Positions 48,634-59,800 of a stretch of 64,000 nt of DNA are shown one piece after another. The DNA comes from Talpa occidentalis. Lineage: Eukaryota; Chordata; Mammalia; Eulipotyphla; Talpidae. Every line of letters begins with the position of its first letter. The first letter of the stretch is position 1. The stretch spans positions 96,598,083 through 96,662,082 of the forward strand of contig NW_023604861.1 of the NCBI RefSeq assembly GCF_014898055.3, written 5' to 3'. The notes under the pieces were generated by a model that worked only from the letters and a program-made list of their open reading frames with translations, did no database searches and was not told the DNA's origin. The translations under genes and the position numbers were made by a program.

Positions 48634-48933
48634 TTTTTTTTTTTAATTAATTAATTTATTTATTTGTTTGTTTGTTTGTTTGTTCATACAAGCACTGGGT
48701 ACAGTCAGAAGCGCAGGAGGGTGAGAGGATTCACCAGAGCCAGAGCGGGGAGCAGAGCAGGCAGAAGGACCCAAGCACACTGCTGAAGGAGCAGCAGGTG
48801 GCAGGAGAGGTCTGCGTGCCATGTGGGACCCTCCGCTGGTGGCCGGGGAGCAGCCGGGGATCGAACTGGTGCCGCAGAGGCCGCGGGCAGCTTCGCAACC
48901 CAGCACTCAACCACTGCGCCACCGGGGAGGCCC
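48634..48933 (-). mobile_element. SINE, young type, minus strand (left arm of inverted pair)
   Basis: Complete; flanks CCTCAGTTTT on both sides. Its head faces the head of the plus-strand SINE starting 28 bp away. Confidence 0.9.
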
Positions 48934-48960
48934 TCAGTTTTCAATTAGAAATAATAAATA

Positions 48961-49286
48961 GGGCCTCCCCGGTGGCGCAGTGGTTGAGCGCTGGGTTGCG
49001 AAGCTGCCCGCGGCCTCTGCGGCACCAGTTCGATCCCCGGCTGCTCCCCGGTCACCAGCGGAGGGTCCCACATGGCACGCAGACCTCTCCTGCCGCCCGC
49101 TGCTCCCCTCAGCAGTGTACTTCGGTCCTTCTGCCTGCTCTGCTCCCCGCTCTGGCTCTGGTGAATTCTCTCACCCTCCCGTGCTTCTGACTGTACCCAG
49201 TGCATGTATAAACAAAACAAACAAACAAACAAATAAATAAATAAATAAAACATGCCTCTATTAAAAAAAAAAAAAGTTAAAAAAAA
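48961..49286 (+). mobile_element. SINE, young type, plus strand (right arm of inverted pair)
   Basis: Complete; flanks GAAATAATAAATAG on both sides. Very similar in the head to the left arm. Confidence 0.9.
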
Positions 49287-50458
49287 GAAAGAAATAATAA
49301 ATAGTTGAGAACTTGGCTCTCTCAAGGACAGGCAAAGATAAACTTTGCCACCACAGAGTGTGAGGTCAGCAACCTTATCAAAATGCAGAGCACTAAACAA
49401 GATTTTGCTGTGAGCCAGGAGAAAGTCATTGGTTACTGACGTATGTGCAAATCTTACACATTTCACACAGTAAATCAGGCACCCTCATATCATTAGATTT
49501 TATAAGGAACACCACAACCCAGCTTTTAATGAGCAAGAGTTTTTGTCACGTTTGGCCTTTAAGCAGCTTTATATTGCCTGAAGTTTAAAAAGTAAGAAAG
49601 AAGCAAAACAAATCCTTTCATTTCCTGCTAATCGAGAATGAACTGTTGGAAACACTAGCTTAGCCTGAAGCTTAGACCAGTTTGCAAAATTCATGGCAAC
49701 CTCCAAGTAAATAGTGCATGGTTATACGACATTTTTCTAGTTCTCAGCTACTATAGTGGATTAACCAGGTGACTCAAAGTGGGCCTGTGCATTCTGTGAA
49801 TGATACTGTTTAACTTCTGGACACAAAGAGCTTTACCAAGGAATAAAGAGCTTCATCTGCAAGTGATTGTGGGTTCGTGCATGTGTGCACGAAGGCAAAA
49901 CACCTAATAAGATATACAAGATGTTGGCAGTGCTAAGTTATCTTCAGATAATGGGACTGGGAAAGCAGAAAGCAAACAAGGAGGTTTCCGTACCCCCCCA
50001 CCCACCGCCCGCAGCTTCTAAGTTGTGCTTTTTTTTATTTGAATGCAATATAAACATGCCAATAAATTAACCACTTTAAAACAAAAAAATAAAAAATACT
50101 ACTAGGTAAAGACAGAACATTCCCTCTAAGACAAAATGGCTGTAAGGCACTACTATAGATAGAGTCAATAGGCGAAGAGACAAAAGCACAAAACGTGGAC
50201 ATTAGACAGCAAATGAGAAGTTGTGAGTAGACCCAAGAAGGCAGAAGCTTTGGTGGCCACTAAGAAATTGGAAAACAAGGTAGCTCTAGAAGATATAAAA
50301 CCAGAAGGACTGAAAGCTAGGGCACATGATATATTAGATGATATTAAAGAATTACAATTAATTTTATTGGATGATAATGTATTGTGGTAACATTTAAGAA
50401 CAAAACACTATGTTCTTTAGACAAAACACTGTCCTTTAGACACATCTGGAAATATTTT
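49287..50458. other. Intergenic, nothing recognised
   Basis: No gene or clear repeat; low-complexity C-rich run at about 49995. Confidence 0.5.
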
Positions 50459-50857
50459 ATTTTTTTTGAAGATTTATGTATTTATTTATGCATATAAGAA
50501 CTGAGGTGGGCCTCCCCTGGTAGCGCAGCAGTTGAGCGCTGGGTTGCGAGGCTGCCTGCAGCCTCTGCAGCGCCAGTTTGATCCCTGGCCACCGGCGAGG
50601 GTCCCACAAAAAAAAAAAAAAGAACTGGGGTACAGGCCAGAGGTGCAGGTGGTGAGAGGATTCACTATAGAGACAGAGCAGGGAGCAGAAGAGGCAGATG
50701 TACTAAAATACACTGCTGAGGGGAGCAGCAGGCGAGTCAGGAAAGGTCTGCTGCACCATGTGGGTCGCCTCCCTGGACAGGGATCGAACTTGTGCTGCAG
50801 TGGCTGCAGATAGCTTCATGGTACTGCATCTTAACCCCTTACACCACCAGGGAGGCC
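50459..50857 (-). mobile_element. SINE, minus strand, interrupted by head-only mini-SINE
   Basis: SINE pieces 50459-50507 and 50621-50857. The mini-SINE entered next to the A-tail-proximal AGAACTGGGGT segment. Confidence 0.86.
50508..50620 (+). mobile_element. Head-only mini-SINE copy 1
   Basis: Contains only the ~100-nt tRNA-like head of the local SINE family (GGGCCTCCCCTGGTAGCGCAG ... B-box-like AGTTTGATCCC ... GAGGGTCCCAC), followed at once by an A-tail of about 14. It sits inside an antisense SINE with the duplication AGAACTGRGGT on both sides. Confidence 0.75.
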
Positions 50858-51078
50858 CACATCTGGAAATATTTTACAGGTCAAGTAGTATGTCTGGAAT
50901 TTGCTTAAAAATACTCCAATAAAAAAAATTTAGTATATGAGGAAAATAGATGAACAATAGCAGTTTATTGTTCTTGGAGCTTGGTGATGAGTACACAATA
51001 CACAGTACACAGGATCCATTAGACTTTTCTAGTTTCATGTATATTTCCAAAGCTCCATAATGTAAGTTTTCTTTTTTT

Positions 51079-51470
51079 AAAAAAAGATTTATTTAGGGCC
51101 TCCCCTGGTGGCGCAGCGGTTGAGTGCTGGGCTGCGAGGCTGCGCACAGCCTCTGCAGCACCGGTTTGTTCCCCGGCAGCCAGCGAGGGTCCCACCAAAA
51201 AAAAAAAAAAAAAAGATTTATTTATGCATACAAGAGCTGGGGTACAGGCCAGAGATGCGGAGGGTGAGAGGATTCACCAGAGACAGAGTGGGGAACAGAA
51301 CAGGCAGACTGACCGAAACACACTGCTAAGGGGAGCAGCAGGCCAGACAGGAGAGATCTGCTGTGCCACGTGGGTTGCTTCCTGGAAGGACGGGGATAGA
51401 ACTCATGCTGTAGAGGCTGCGGATTGCTTCATAGTGCGGTGCTTAACCCCTTGCGCCACCAGGGAGGCCC
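51079..51470 (-). mobile_element. SINE, minus strand, interrupted by head-only mini-SINE
   Basis: SINE pieces 51079-51095 and 51215-51470. Outer flanks AAGTTTTCTTTT on both sides. Confidence 0.86.
51096..51214 (+). mobile_element. Head-only mini-SINE copy 2
   Basis: Second independent copy: the head ends at GAGGGTCCCACC and runs straight into ~18 A. Inserted in the T-rich end of another antisense SINE with AAAAGATTTATTTA duplicated. It ends at the same point as copy 1 but has a different target site. Confidence 0.75.
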
Positions 51471-51755
51471 CATGAAAGTTTTCTTTTAAGCAGCAGCAGT
51501 TAAACCCCCAGATCCATTTTCCCAAGCCACAGTCAGTCCTCTGTCTTCGGCAGAGGTCATTTTATACAGAGTAGAACAGAGGGTTCGAAATGGGACACAG
51601 CGGAGAGTGGAAGGTAAGAGCCATACAGGCCAGCCCACACTTTGCAGTGGGTGTGGGTCCATAAAAATGAACATACAAACAAATCATGCAAAGCAATCTA
51701 AAAGTCAAGTGTAAAATTTATGGTTATCTGTGAAAGTTAAAAAATATATCTGAAA

Positions 51756-52027
51756 GGGCCTTCCTGGTGGTGCAGAGGTTAAAGTCTCAGTGCTATCAAG
51801 CTAACTATCACCAGTCACTGCAGCATAAGTGCGATTGATCCCTGGCCAGGAAGCTGACCCACATGGCACAGCAGACCTCTCCTGTCTCTCCCACTTTCAG
51901 TAGATCCGCCTGTTCTACTCCCACTCTGTCTCTGGTGAATGAATCCTTTCACCCCAACCCCCACCTCTGGTCTACACCACAGTTCTTGTATGCAAAAAAA
52001 AATTTTTTTTTTAATCTAAAAAAAGTC
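51756..52027 (+). mobile_element. SINE
   Basis: TCTCAGTGCTATCAAGC head type, diverged, with deletions in the body (the TGCTGCTCCCC segment is missing). Confidence 0.82.
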
Positions 52028-52033
52028 ACTTGT

Positions 52034-52294
52034 GGGTCCTCCCTGGTGGCGCAAAGAGTTAAGACACAACCTATGAAGCAATCCGCAGCCACTGCAGCAC
52101 GAGTTCGATTCCCCAGCTGGCCAAGGAGCAACTCACATGGCGCAGCAGACCTCTCCTGACTCGCCTGCTGCTCCCCTCAGCAGTGTATTTCAGTCAATCT
52201 GCCTGTTGTGTTCCCGTCTCTGGTGAATCCTCTCACCCTCCACACCTCTAGCCTGTACCCTAGTTCTTATATGCATAAATAAATAAATCTTTAA
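52034..52294 (+). mobile_element. SINE
   Basis: ACACAACCTATGAAGC head type, a few bases after the previous SINE; no A-run remains at the tail. Confidence 0.84.
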
Positions 52295-52853
52295 CCAGGT
52301 TTGTGAAGAGGCTGGAGAGTGGGAAGAAGTGTGGGAAACTTTAAAAAAACAAAAAACTTAGCTTCTGACAGCATAATGATTATAGGAAAGGAACTATGTG
52401 TGGGTGGGAGAGATGAGAGTAGAAGGGGCTGGTTGGTGGTGGTGACATTTGTGAATGTGGTTTGCTATCTACAATCGCTGAGGTGAGAAACTACTTTCTA
52501 CACACTACACAGAAACTGAAATCCATCCAGTGTTGTAATATAATATTACCGTGTGTGTGTACTGAGGCATTGGAAATTTGAATGTCGTTGAGGAACTGAT
52601 GCTGTTTACCTAGAAACCGTGGAACAAATATCCACATACTGGAACCAAACAAAGTAAGGACTGACCAAACAGATTAAAATAGTCACATGTACACACATGC
52701 TGACAAATATATAGAGCCCCAGAACTCTTGAGTAATTAGGATTTTACCCTACTGATTTTTCTCTGGGATTCCCCCAAGAAGAGGCTAACCAGATTACCCT
52801 CCATTAGGATTTCTCATCTACAGCCTTAAAGACTTTTTTAAAAAAGATTTACT

Positions 52854-53115
52854 GGGGCCTCCCCTGGTGGCACAGGCGGTTGAGCACTGCACTGTGAAGC
52901 AATCCGCAGCCTCTGCAGCGCAGGTTCAATACCCGGCCAGCCAGGGAGAAAACCACATGGCGTGGCAGACCTCTCCTGTCTCGCCTGCTGCTCCCCTCAG
53001 CAGTGTCATCAGTCTGTCTGCCTGTTCTGCTCCCCACTCTCTCTGGTGAATTCTTTCACCCTTCCGCGCCTCTGACCTTTACCCCAGTTCTTGTATAAAT
53101 CTTTAAAAATAAATA
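52854..53115 (+). mobile_element. SINE (GAGCACTGCACTG head)
   Basis: Complete copy, tail TTGTATAAATCTTTAAAAA. Confidence 0.86.
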
Positions 53116-53311
53116 AGGTCAGAGAAATAGAAAAATGTATTAGAAAAAGTGGGATATTAAAGGACTAAATAGTTCCATAGTTTAGAATGCTTAAAAAAAA
53201 AAAAAGTATAGAGGACACCAACATGATTCAGGAAATTTCTAGAAATGAAGGGTGTGTATTTCTGGTTCTCAGTCTGTTGAAAAGCAAACAACTCTTGCAG
53301 AATTTTCTTTC

Positions 53312-53537
53312 TTTTTTTTTTCCAAAGATATATCCATTCATGCATACAAGAACTGGGGTGCAAGCCAGAGGTGTGGGGGAGAGTATTCAACAGAGTGGGG
53401 AGTAGATCATGCAGACTGACTGAAACATACTGCTGAGGGGATGAACTAGTGGTGCAGTCACAGTGGCTGGCTGGCTGGCTCTGGCTGGCGACAGCTCAGT
53501 AGGGCTGTCTTTAACCCCTGCACCACCAGGGAGGCTC
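53312..53537 (-). mobile_element. SINE, minus strand, rearranged
   Basis: Head and tail are recognisable; the middle is partly deleted and holds a (GGCT)n run near 53465. Confidence 0.78.
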
Positions 53538-53995
53538 CCTGGTTAATTTTCTGACACAAAAGGACTAAATATCCCAACAAATTTCCCAAAAAGAGAAGAT
53601 GACACAAAGGACCAGTCAGCAGAAAGCCTCGACTAAAAACAGTGTCTTCAATATTCTGAAGGACTATTTCAAATCTGAACTTTATTTAAATTATCAATTA
53701 AAATGTGAAAATAGAATAAAAACATGTCTATACATGTAAAATATCAAATTGAAAAATTCTCACCAACACTCTCTCAGGAAGCTGCTAGCTGGTATTCTCG
53801 ACACAGAAACAGGGAATGAACCAAGGAAAACAAAACCAGGTTACAAGAAATTCAACAGAGGTCAAAGAAACCCCCCAAAATGGAGGGAAATTTGGGGATC
53901 CAGGTGTGAAACTTGTCTAACCTGGAGCAGAGCAGGTTTTGATGAGCCTTCCCTATAATAAAGCGGAACTGCTAAACATTCTTGTTGTTTCTGAG

Positions 53996-54250
53996 GTTTT
54001 TTTTTTTAAGATTTATTTATGCATGCAAGAACTGGGGTACAGGCCAGAGGTGTGGGGGGTGAAAGGACCCAGAGACAGAGTGGGGAACCAGAGGCAGATT
54101 GAAATACACTGCTGAAGAGAGCAGCAGGCGAGTCAGGAGAGGTCTGCTGCACGTGGATCACCAACCTGGCTGGGGATCAAGCTCTTGCTGCAATGGCTGC
54201 AGATAGCCTCATAGGTTGCGTCTTAACCCCTTGCACCATCAGGGAGGCCC
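53996..54250 (-). mobile_element. SINE, minus strand
   Basis: Complete with small deletions; flanks TGTTTCTG on both sides. Confidence 0.87.
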
Positions 54251-54448
54251 CCTGTTTCTGCATCTTAAGAGGAAATTACATTACTGGTGGACAGTTTCAA
54301 GATGGATTAATGAAAATTACATTAAAAAGACAAAAAAAATACAACTTACTCCAGAGAGAACAAAAAGTTGTATGGGAAAAAAGATCACAATATATTTATA
54401 AGACTTGGCAGCTCAGTATTTTTTTTTTTCCAGAATATTGTTCTTACC

Positions 54449-54710
54449 GGGCCTCCCTAGTGGCGCAAGGGGTTAAGCACCACACTATAAAGCAATCCAC
54501 AGCCTCTGCAGCACTGAGTTTAATCCCCTGTCAGGAAGCTAACCCACACAGTGCAGCAGACCTCTCCTGTCTCCCTGCTATTCCCTTTAGCAGTGTATTT
54601 CTGTCAATGCACCTGTTCCGCTCTCCACTCCGTCCCTGGTGAATCCTCTCACCCCCTCAACACCTCTGGCCTATACGCTAGTTCTTGGATGCATAAATAA
54701 ATCATTAAAA
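54449..54710 (+). mobile_element. SINE
   Basis: GCACCACACTATAAAGC head type; complete. Confidence 0.86.
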
Positions 54711-54879
54711 CTCAACATGTTTCCCCCCTTCAGAATCCTCTGCTAGGTACCCCTGTACCAATTCCCTCCTCCTTCTTCAAATTAAAGTCACAAGGTTATT
54801 TTTAAACAACCCCAAAAGCTACAACTATGCCCCTGCTCTGCTAATAGATAACATTGGAAAAGATAACAAGAATTTTGCA

Positions 54880-54965
54880 AGCCTGTTTCTCATCTGTAAA
54901 AGAAGGATAAAGCCTAAAAGCTCAGTATAGTGTCTGATATTAAGTGGTGAACATTATTTGAATGA
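54880..54965 (+). repeat. MIR SINE fragment
   Basis: 'gtttctcatctgtaaaagaag' and 'gctcagtatagtgtctgat' resemble the MIR 3' half. Confidence 0.5.
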
Positions 54966-55430
54966 CTTTTCAGTGAGATGACTAAACTTACTAACAGGAT
55001 ACAAAGGTATATACCCAACCAGCCGTTAATCTCTCAGACATGGGTCATGTTAGGTAGGCATAGCCTTATCCTTGTTATACTTTGGTTTGCATTCTCCTAA
55101 AAGTAATTCTTAGGACAAGAACTATCAACCTAGTTTGCAAAGCAATGTGCTTTTCATTAACTGTTCATTAATTTTCATTAATGGGTGAAAGAGATAATGG
55201 GTCAAGATCAAAGAAGCCAACACATACATATATCTTCTAATGAAGCTGGCTACACACATACACTTCACTCATTTTAGCAGTCTTTATAACAGCAAAGCTA
55301 AAAACAAATCTGAAAAAGAGGTCTGATAAAAGTTCCTTTGAATAGTAAAACTGGTTATTAAAAACTATAGACCTGTATGTGCTAATGTGAAAGTGTCTAG
55401 TAGACTATGCCATTAAAATTAAGAACTATT

Positions 55431-55671
55431 GGGCCTCCCCGGTGGCGCAGCGGTGCCGGTTTGATCCCCGGCTGCTCCCCGACCACCGGAGGAGGGTCCC
55501 ACATGGCGCGCAGACCTCTCCTGCTGCCCGCTGCTCCCCTCAGCAGTGTACTTCGGTCCTTCTGCCTGCTCTGCTCCCCGCTCTGGCTCTGGTGAATTCT
55601 CTCACCCTCCCGTGCTTCTGACTGTACCCAGTGCATGTATAAACAAAACAAACCAACCAAAAAAAAAAAAA
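55431..55671 (+). mobile_element. SINE, young type, head deleted
   Basis: The A box is followed directly by the B box (GCGCAGCGGTGCCGGTTTG), ~50 nt lost. Flanks TTAAGAACTATT and TGAAGAACGATT. Lies just downstream of SLC20A1. Confidence 0.87.
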
Positions 55672-55869
55672 TGAAGAACGATTACACAATGGTCCCTATG
55701 AAGTAGTAAGTACATCATGTATATTCTGGATCATCAACAGCAAGAAATGGGGAACTTAACTTAGGTGGGATGGTAATTCTTACTTCTTATCCTCACTATA
55801 CTAAGAATGACATAAGGCTGATTGATCTAGAGTCCAAATGCTTCAAATATGAACAAAAACCATGAGAAT

Positions 55870-56651
55870 AATTTTTCTAAAAACTGTAGCTTTTTTATTC
55901 AGCTCAGAGGTAGACAGATGAACATGGAAGGCTGTCCCATTTATCTTGCCCAAAGTTTATATTCCACTTCATTCATCCATCCCACTGCCAGAAATCTTAA
56001 AGAAATAACCAAGATTGGCAGAAGAATTCCTTTCTACTTCTTAGCAATACCTCAACAAATCACTTGCAAAGAAGTTACAACTAACTTAAATTTTCAATGT
56101 TCAAAGAACTTCATCCTTAGAAGTTCCCAAATAAACCAATCAAACCTGCCACTACCGACAGGAGGGCAGAGTACAATGACTATTTCTATAAGAGACTACA
56201 GGGGAAACGTCGGTTACATTATTTGTTGTTAAATCCCTGTGCACGTTAGGGCAGAAGCTGGTGAAACCAACAAAGCAGAGCACACTCGTACAGCTCTGAA
56301 TGGTTTAAAAAAAAAATTCACAAGTTTTATCTTCAGAGACAACATTAAAACATAATGGAATTGAAGCCTGATACAAAAAGTAGAGAAATATGTACAGGAA
56401 TTCACAGCCCAGAAGGAAAGGGGACCTTATTAAGAATCAGTGAAAACTCGGCTATTTTACATAGCTAATTTTGAGACAAGTCATATTTAGCACAAAAGCA
56501 ATTATAGCACAAGTAACACTTCCCTCCCACAGCTCCCAAACTCTAACGACTCGTGTCAGTCTTCTATAACACTGTAATCTTTCTTCAAAGGAGCAGGAAT
56601 GTGTAAGGTGGTCCCAAACATTGACACGAATTTGAATCTCAAGCAGCAGCT
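55870..56651 (-). other. SLC20A1: SLC20A1 3' untranslated region
   Basis: About 0.8 kb downstream of the stop, free of the SINEs that fill the flanking DNA, ending near an AATAAA. The lack of repeats and the single good signal suggest this is the whole 3' UTR; the cleavage point is estimated. Confidence 0.6.
55894..55899 (-). terminator. SLC20A1: Candidate poly(A) signal AATAAA of SLC20A1
   Basis: The minus strand reads GCTGAATAAAAAAGC about 750 nt after the stop. It is the canonical hexamer best placed to end the SLC20A1 transcript before SINE-rich intergenic DNA. Confidence 0.55.
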
Positions 56652-56804
56652 TCACACTTTGAAGATGAAGAGCGCCATGATAGCAGCACTGATGACGCCA
56701 GAAATGGGGACTGTGACAAACCAGGCCATAAAAATGTTACGGAAGAGTCGCCAGTCAACAGCCTTTTTGGATCGGAGCCAGCCAACAGATACAATAGACC
56801 CCAC
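56652..56804 (-). CDS. SLC20A1: SLC20A1 last coding exon and stop
   Basis: 153 nt after TCTCCTAG. Encodes [40 protein letters not shown] and [10 protein letters not shown] then TGA at 56654-56652. The tail is about three residues shorter than the human form as I recall it (...AIFRYVILRM). Confidence 0.93.
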   Translation of the reverse strand: MGSIVSVGWLRSKKAVDWRLFRNIFMAWFVTVPISGVISAAIMALFIFKV

Positions 56805-59800
56805 CTAGGAGAGACAGACACCAAAAAACCAGTTACTAAAGTGTCACTGGCACGTGGTAAATACAAATAGAGCTGAGTTTATGTAAGTCGTAAGTCTGAC
56901 TACCAGATGAGCCAGATTTTATGAAAGCTACAAATTAAAGGAGAGAACTTGTGGGAAGATGAAGGCAATACAAAAATCAAATCATTAACCTGTACTCGCT
57001 AGGATAAAACATTATGAAAAAAGGAATCCTTCTTTCTGAAGTTTCTCAGTACTTCAATCCTGAGAGACTCTGAGTATAAACTTTTCTCTTTTTTCCCCCA
57101 AAGATTTTTATTTATTTATACATACAAGAACTGGGATGTAGTCCAGAGGTGGGGGTATAGGCCAGAAGTGAGAGGATTCAGAGACTGAGTGGGGAGCAGA
57201 ACAGGCAGATCTACTGAGATACACTGCTGAAAGGAGCAACAAGCAAGACAGGAGAGGTCTGCTGTGCCAAGTGAGTTAGCTCCCTGGCCAGGGATCAAAC
57301 TCAAAGTGGCTGGCGACAGCTTGATAGCTCTGAGATGTTAACCCCTATACCAGCAGGGAGGCCCTGAATATAAACGTTCCATAAGTACCTTGCCCTTCAA
57401 TAGTCCAACAAGTTTCTCATTTGCAGACTCTATATAAAAGGTCTTTGGCATCATTTGGGAAAAATATATATTAATGCTTAGATAGGAGTAATAAACAGAC
57501 ACAAGAAAATTGTTAAACATAAGCCTTTACATTCTTGCAGTTACTTGTCCTACTAAACTTGTACACTCCTCAAAACTCTAAACTTTCCAAACCAATACAT
57601 CGAAAGGGTAAAAACAAAACAAAACAAAAAACCCCACATATCACTAGAATCATTCAAGACCATTTATTATTATACTTACTTTACAATGTGTTGTACTGAC
57701 AGGAAGACCAATATTTGATGCAATTACTACAGTGAGGGCAGATGCCAATTCAATACTGAAGCCACTAGAGACACAAAAAAATTATTTGTCAAGAATGAAA
57801 TTTGACTGTTTTGATCTACTTCAAATTAAGACAACCCTGCTTTGCTTTACTTGGTGACAAAAACTGCCACTAACATCTTTAATTTGTTTAATTCCTGAAA
57901 TTTACTTTAAACTAGGACTGCTTTAAATGGAACTCCTCTCTTCCCTCTAACAATTGAGGTTTTAAGGTACTCTCGAAGTCCATTATTTAAGTGTGCACTT
58001 TTAATTTGAACCAAATTATTAGTTTTAGCTCCCAAACAAAGCCAAGCATACACTGCTATTCACTCTTAATTTAGGAGAATGGGGTTGAAAAACACCTGAC
58101 CAAAAAATTCAGTTTAAGAGCCAGACAATAAATATAATCTACAAAGTTCAAGCCAACAACCAGAATAACATCAGGAACTTAAACAAACTTGGTTATTTTA
58201 ACTAAAGCATGATGCATGTGGCAGTACTACATAGTTATGTATCTTAAGAAAATGAGCATTAACCTCCCTAATAACTGTCTGACCAACTTACCTAGAGGGT
58301 GTGATTGGTGTCAGATCTTTCCCCATGGTCTGGATAACTCTCCTTCCCCAAACCCACAGACCAATACAGATACCAACACCACCATAGAGCAGAAGCCACA
58401 CTGGTATCGCTACTTTTGAAGAAACATCTCCCTTGTCGTAAACCAGATATAAAGCAACCAGGGGGCCAATGGCATTGCTGAAAGAAAAAAGGGCAAAGAT
58501 GGGTGACTTTTCAGGCAGAATTAGAACTTGGCAATATCCAACTTGCCAATGGCCTAAAGCAACTCCTCGGTTCTAATAAACAATTCAAACCACAAAACTC
58601 AGTTTTAACATTGTATAGGGCACCGATTTTAAGTTTTTCATCTTAAATTCCACAAATTACTATCAAAGAGCTGGAATCCAATCATAATAAACAAACTTTC
58701 TCTCAAACACTAGCTGCGTTCCTACGTATAACCTCCTGAAACCCAGTCAAAAAATCCTTTGTAATATCCTTAAAGAAAAAATTTTAACAACCGTTTTATT
58801 AAGTCAGTAACTGCTATTACCTCATACCATCTATATTATCCAGGGTCTCATGGTGATAGCAGTACCAGCCACAAGCACAGCTTTATGGAACGGAAAATGA
58901 GGTATGGAAATAAAATGTCAAGATTCAAAATGAACTGACCTGACATCATTGCCACCATGGGCGAATGACCCAAAGCAGGCTGTAAGGATCTGCAGGAACT
59001 GAAAGAGGAGAGACACTTCTGGTTTATCCTGGTCAGACCATTCTTCTAGAGAGTTACTACTTCCTTTTCTGTCACCCAGACCCATCTCTGCCTTGGCACT
59101 CATGTCCATCTCAGACGCCGAGTGAATGTCAGACACAGCGTTGCAGTAACTGGTGTAACTGTCCATTCGAATTCGCTTCTTGCTGTCTCCGTTTGGCCAT
59201 GTAAGCTTTTCCATTTCTTCACCTTTTTGTTCACCTTCTTTGGCACGGAACGAATCCAGAGGCATGCCACAAATTGCCATGGTGTAGGAAGTGTAACTAT
59301 TGTTGCGCCTCAAGGGTTTGTCACCAGAGTCTCCCATGCAGTCTCCCACCTTGGCCAGATGTAATTTATGGAGCAGCTCTTTGTATAAGCCAGAATCTTT
59401 ATGCACGGTGTGATACTGATAGTGGCCACTGGAGTTTATCTGGTTACTGACAGCTTGATTGAACTGAACAAGGTTCCCGTTAGGTAACTGCACTGTACCT
59501 GACCAAGACCAAAAAGGGAACATTCAATACAAAGAGCATTAGGTTCAAACAGCCTCCACATCAGTACTAGGTGACAAAGTGAAGCTCTAGTTTCCCCACC
59601 GGAGGATATTCCACTCACCATTCATGGCACTGTCTATGCTGGTTTCTTCTTTCAGGTCGACGCTGGGAAGCCTCTCTCGCTCAGGAGCTTCCTCTAAGTC
59701 TCCCAGTTTGAATGACACTGTTTTCTCTTCCACTACAGCCCTGAGGGGCACAGTGGCGGACCCTCCCTCAGAAACAGGATTCCTGTTTTCAGTGTCACTG

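Noticed and set aside
51096..51196. tRNA gene candidate from A/B-box motifs
   Set aside because: A- and B-box-like words are present but there is no cloverleaf of tRNA length; it is a SINE head.
55849..56232. 127-codon plus-strand ORF
   Set aside because: Antisense of the SLC20A1 3' UTR; no start context, domain or splice support.
59122..59364. Plus-strand ORF opposite the large SLC20A1 exon
   Set aside because: Shadow of a conserved coding exon on the other strand.
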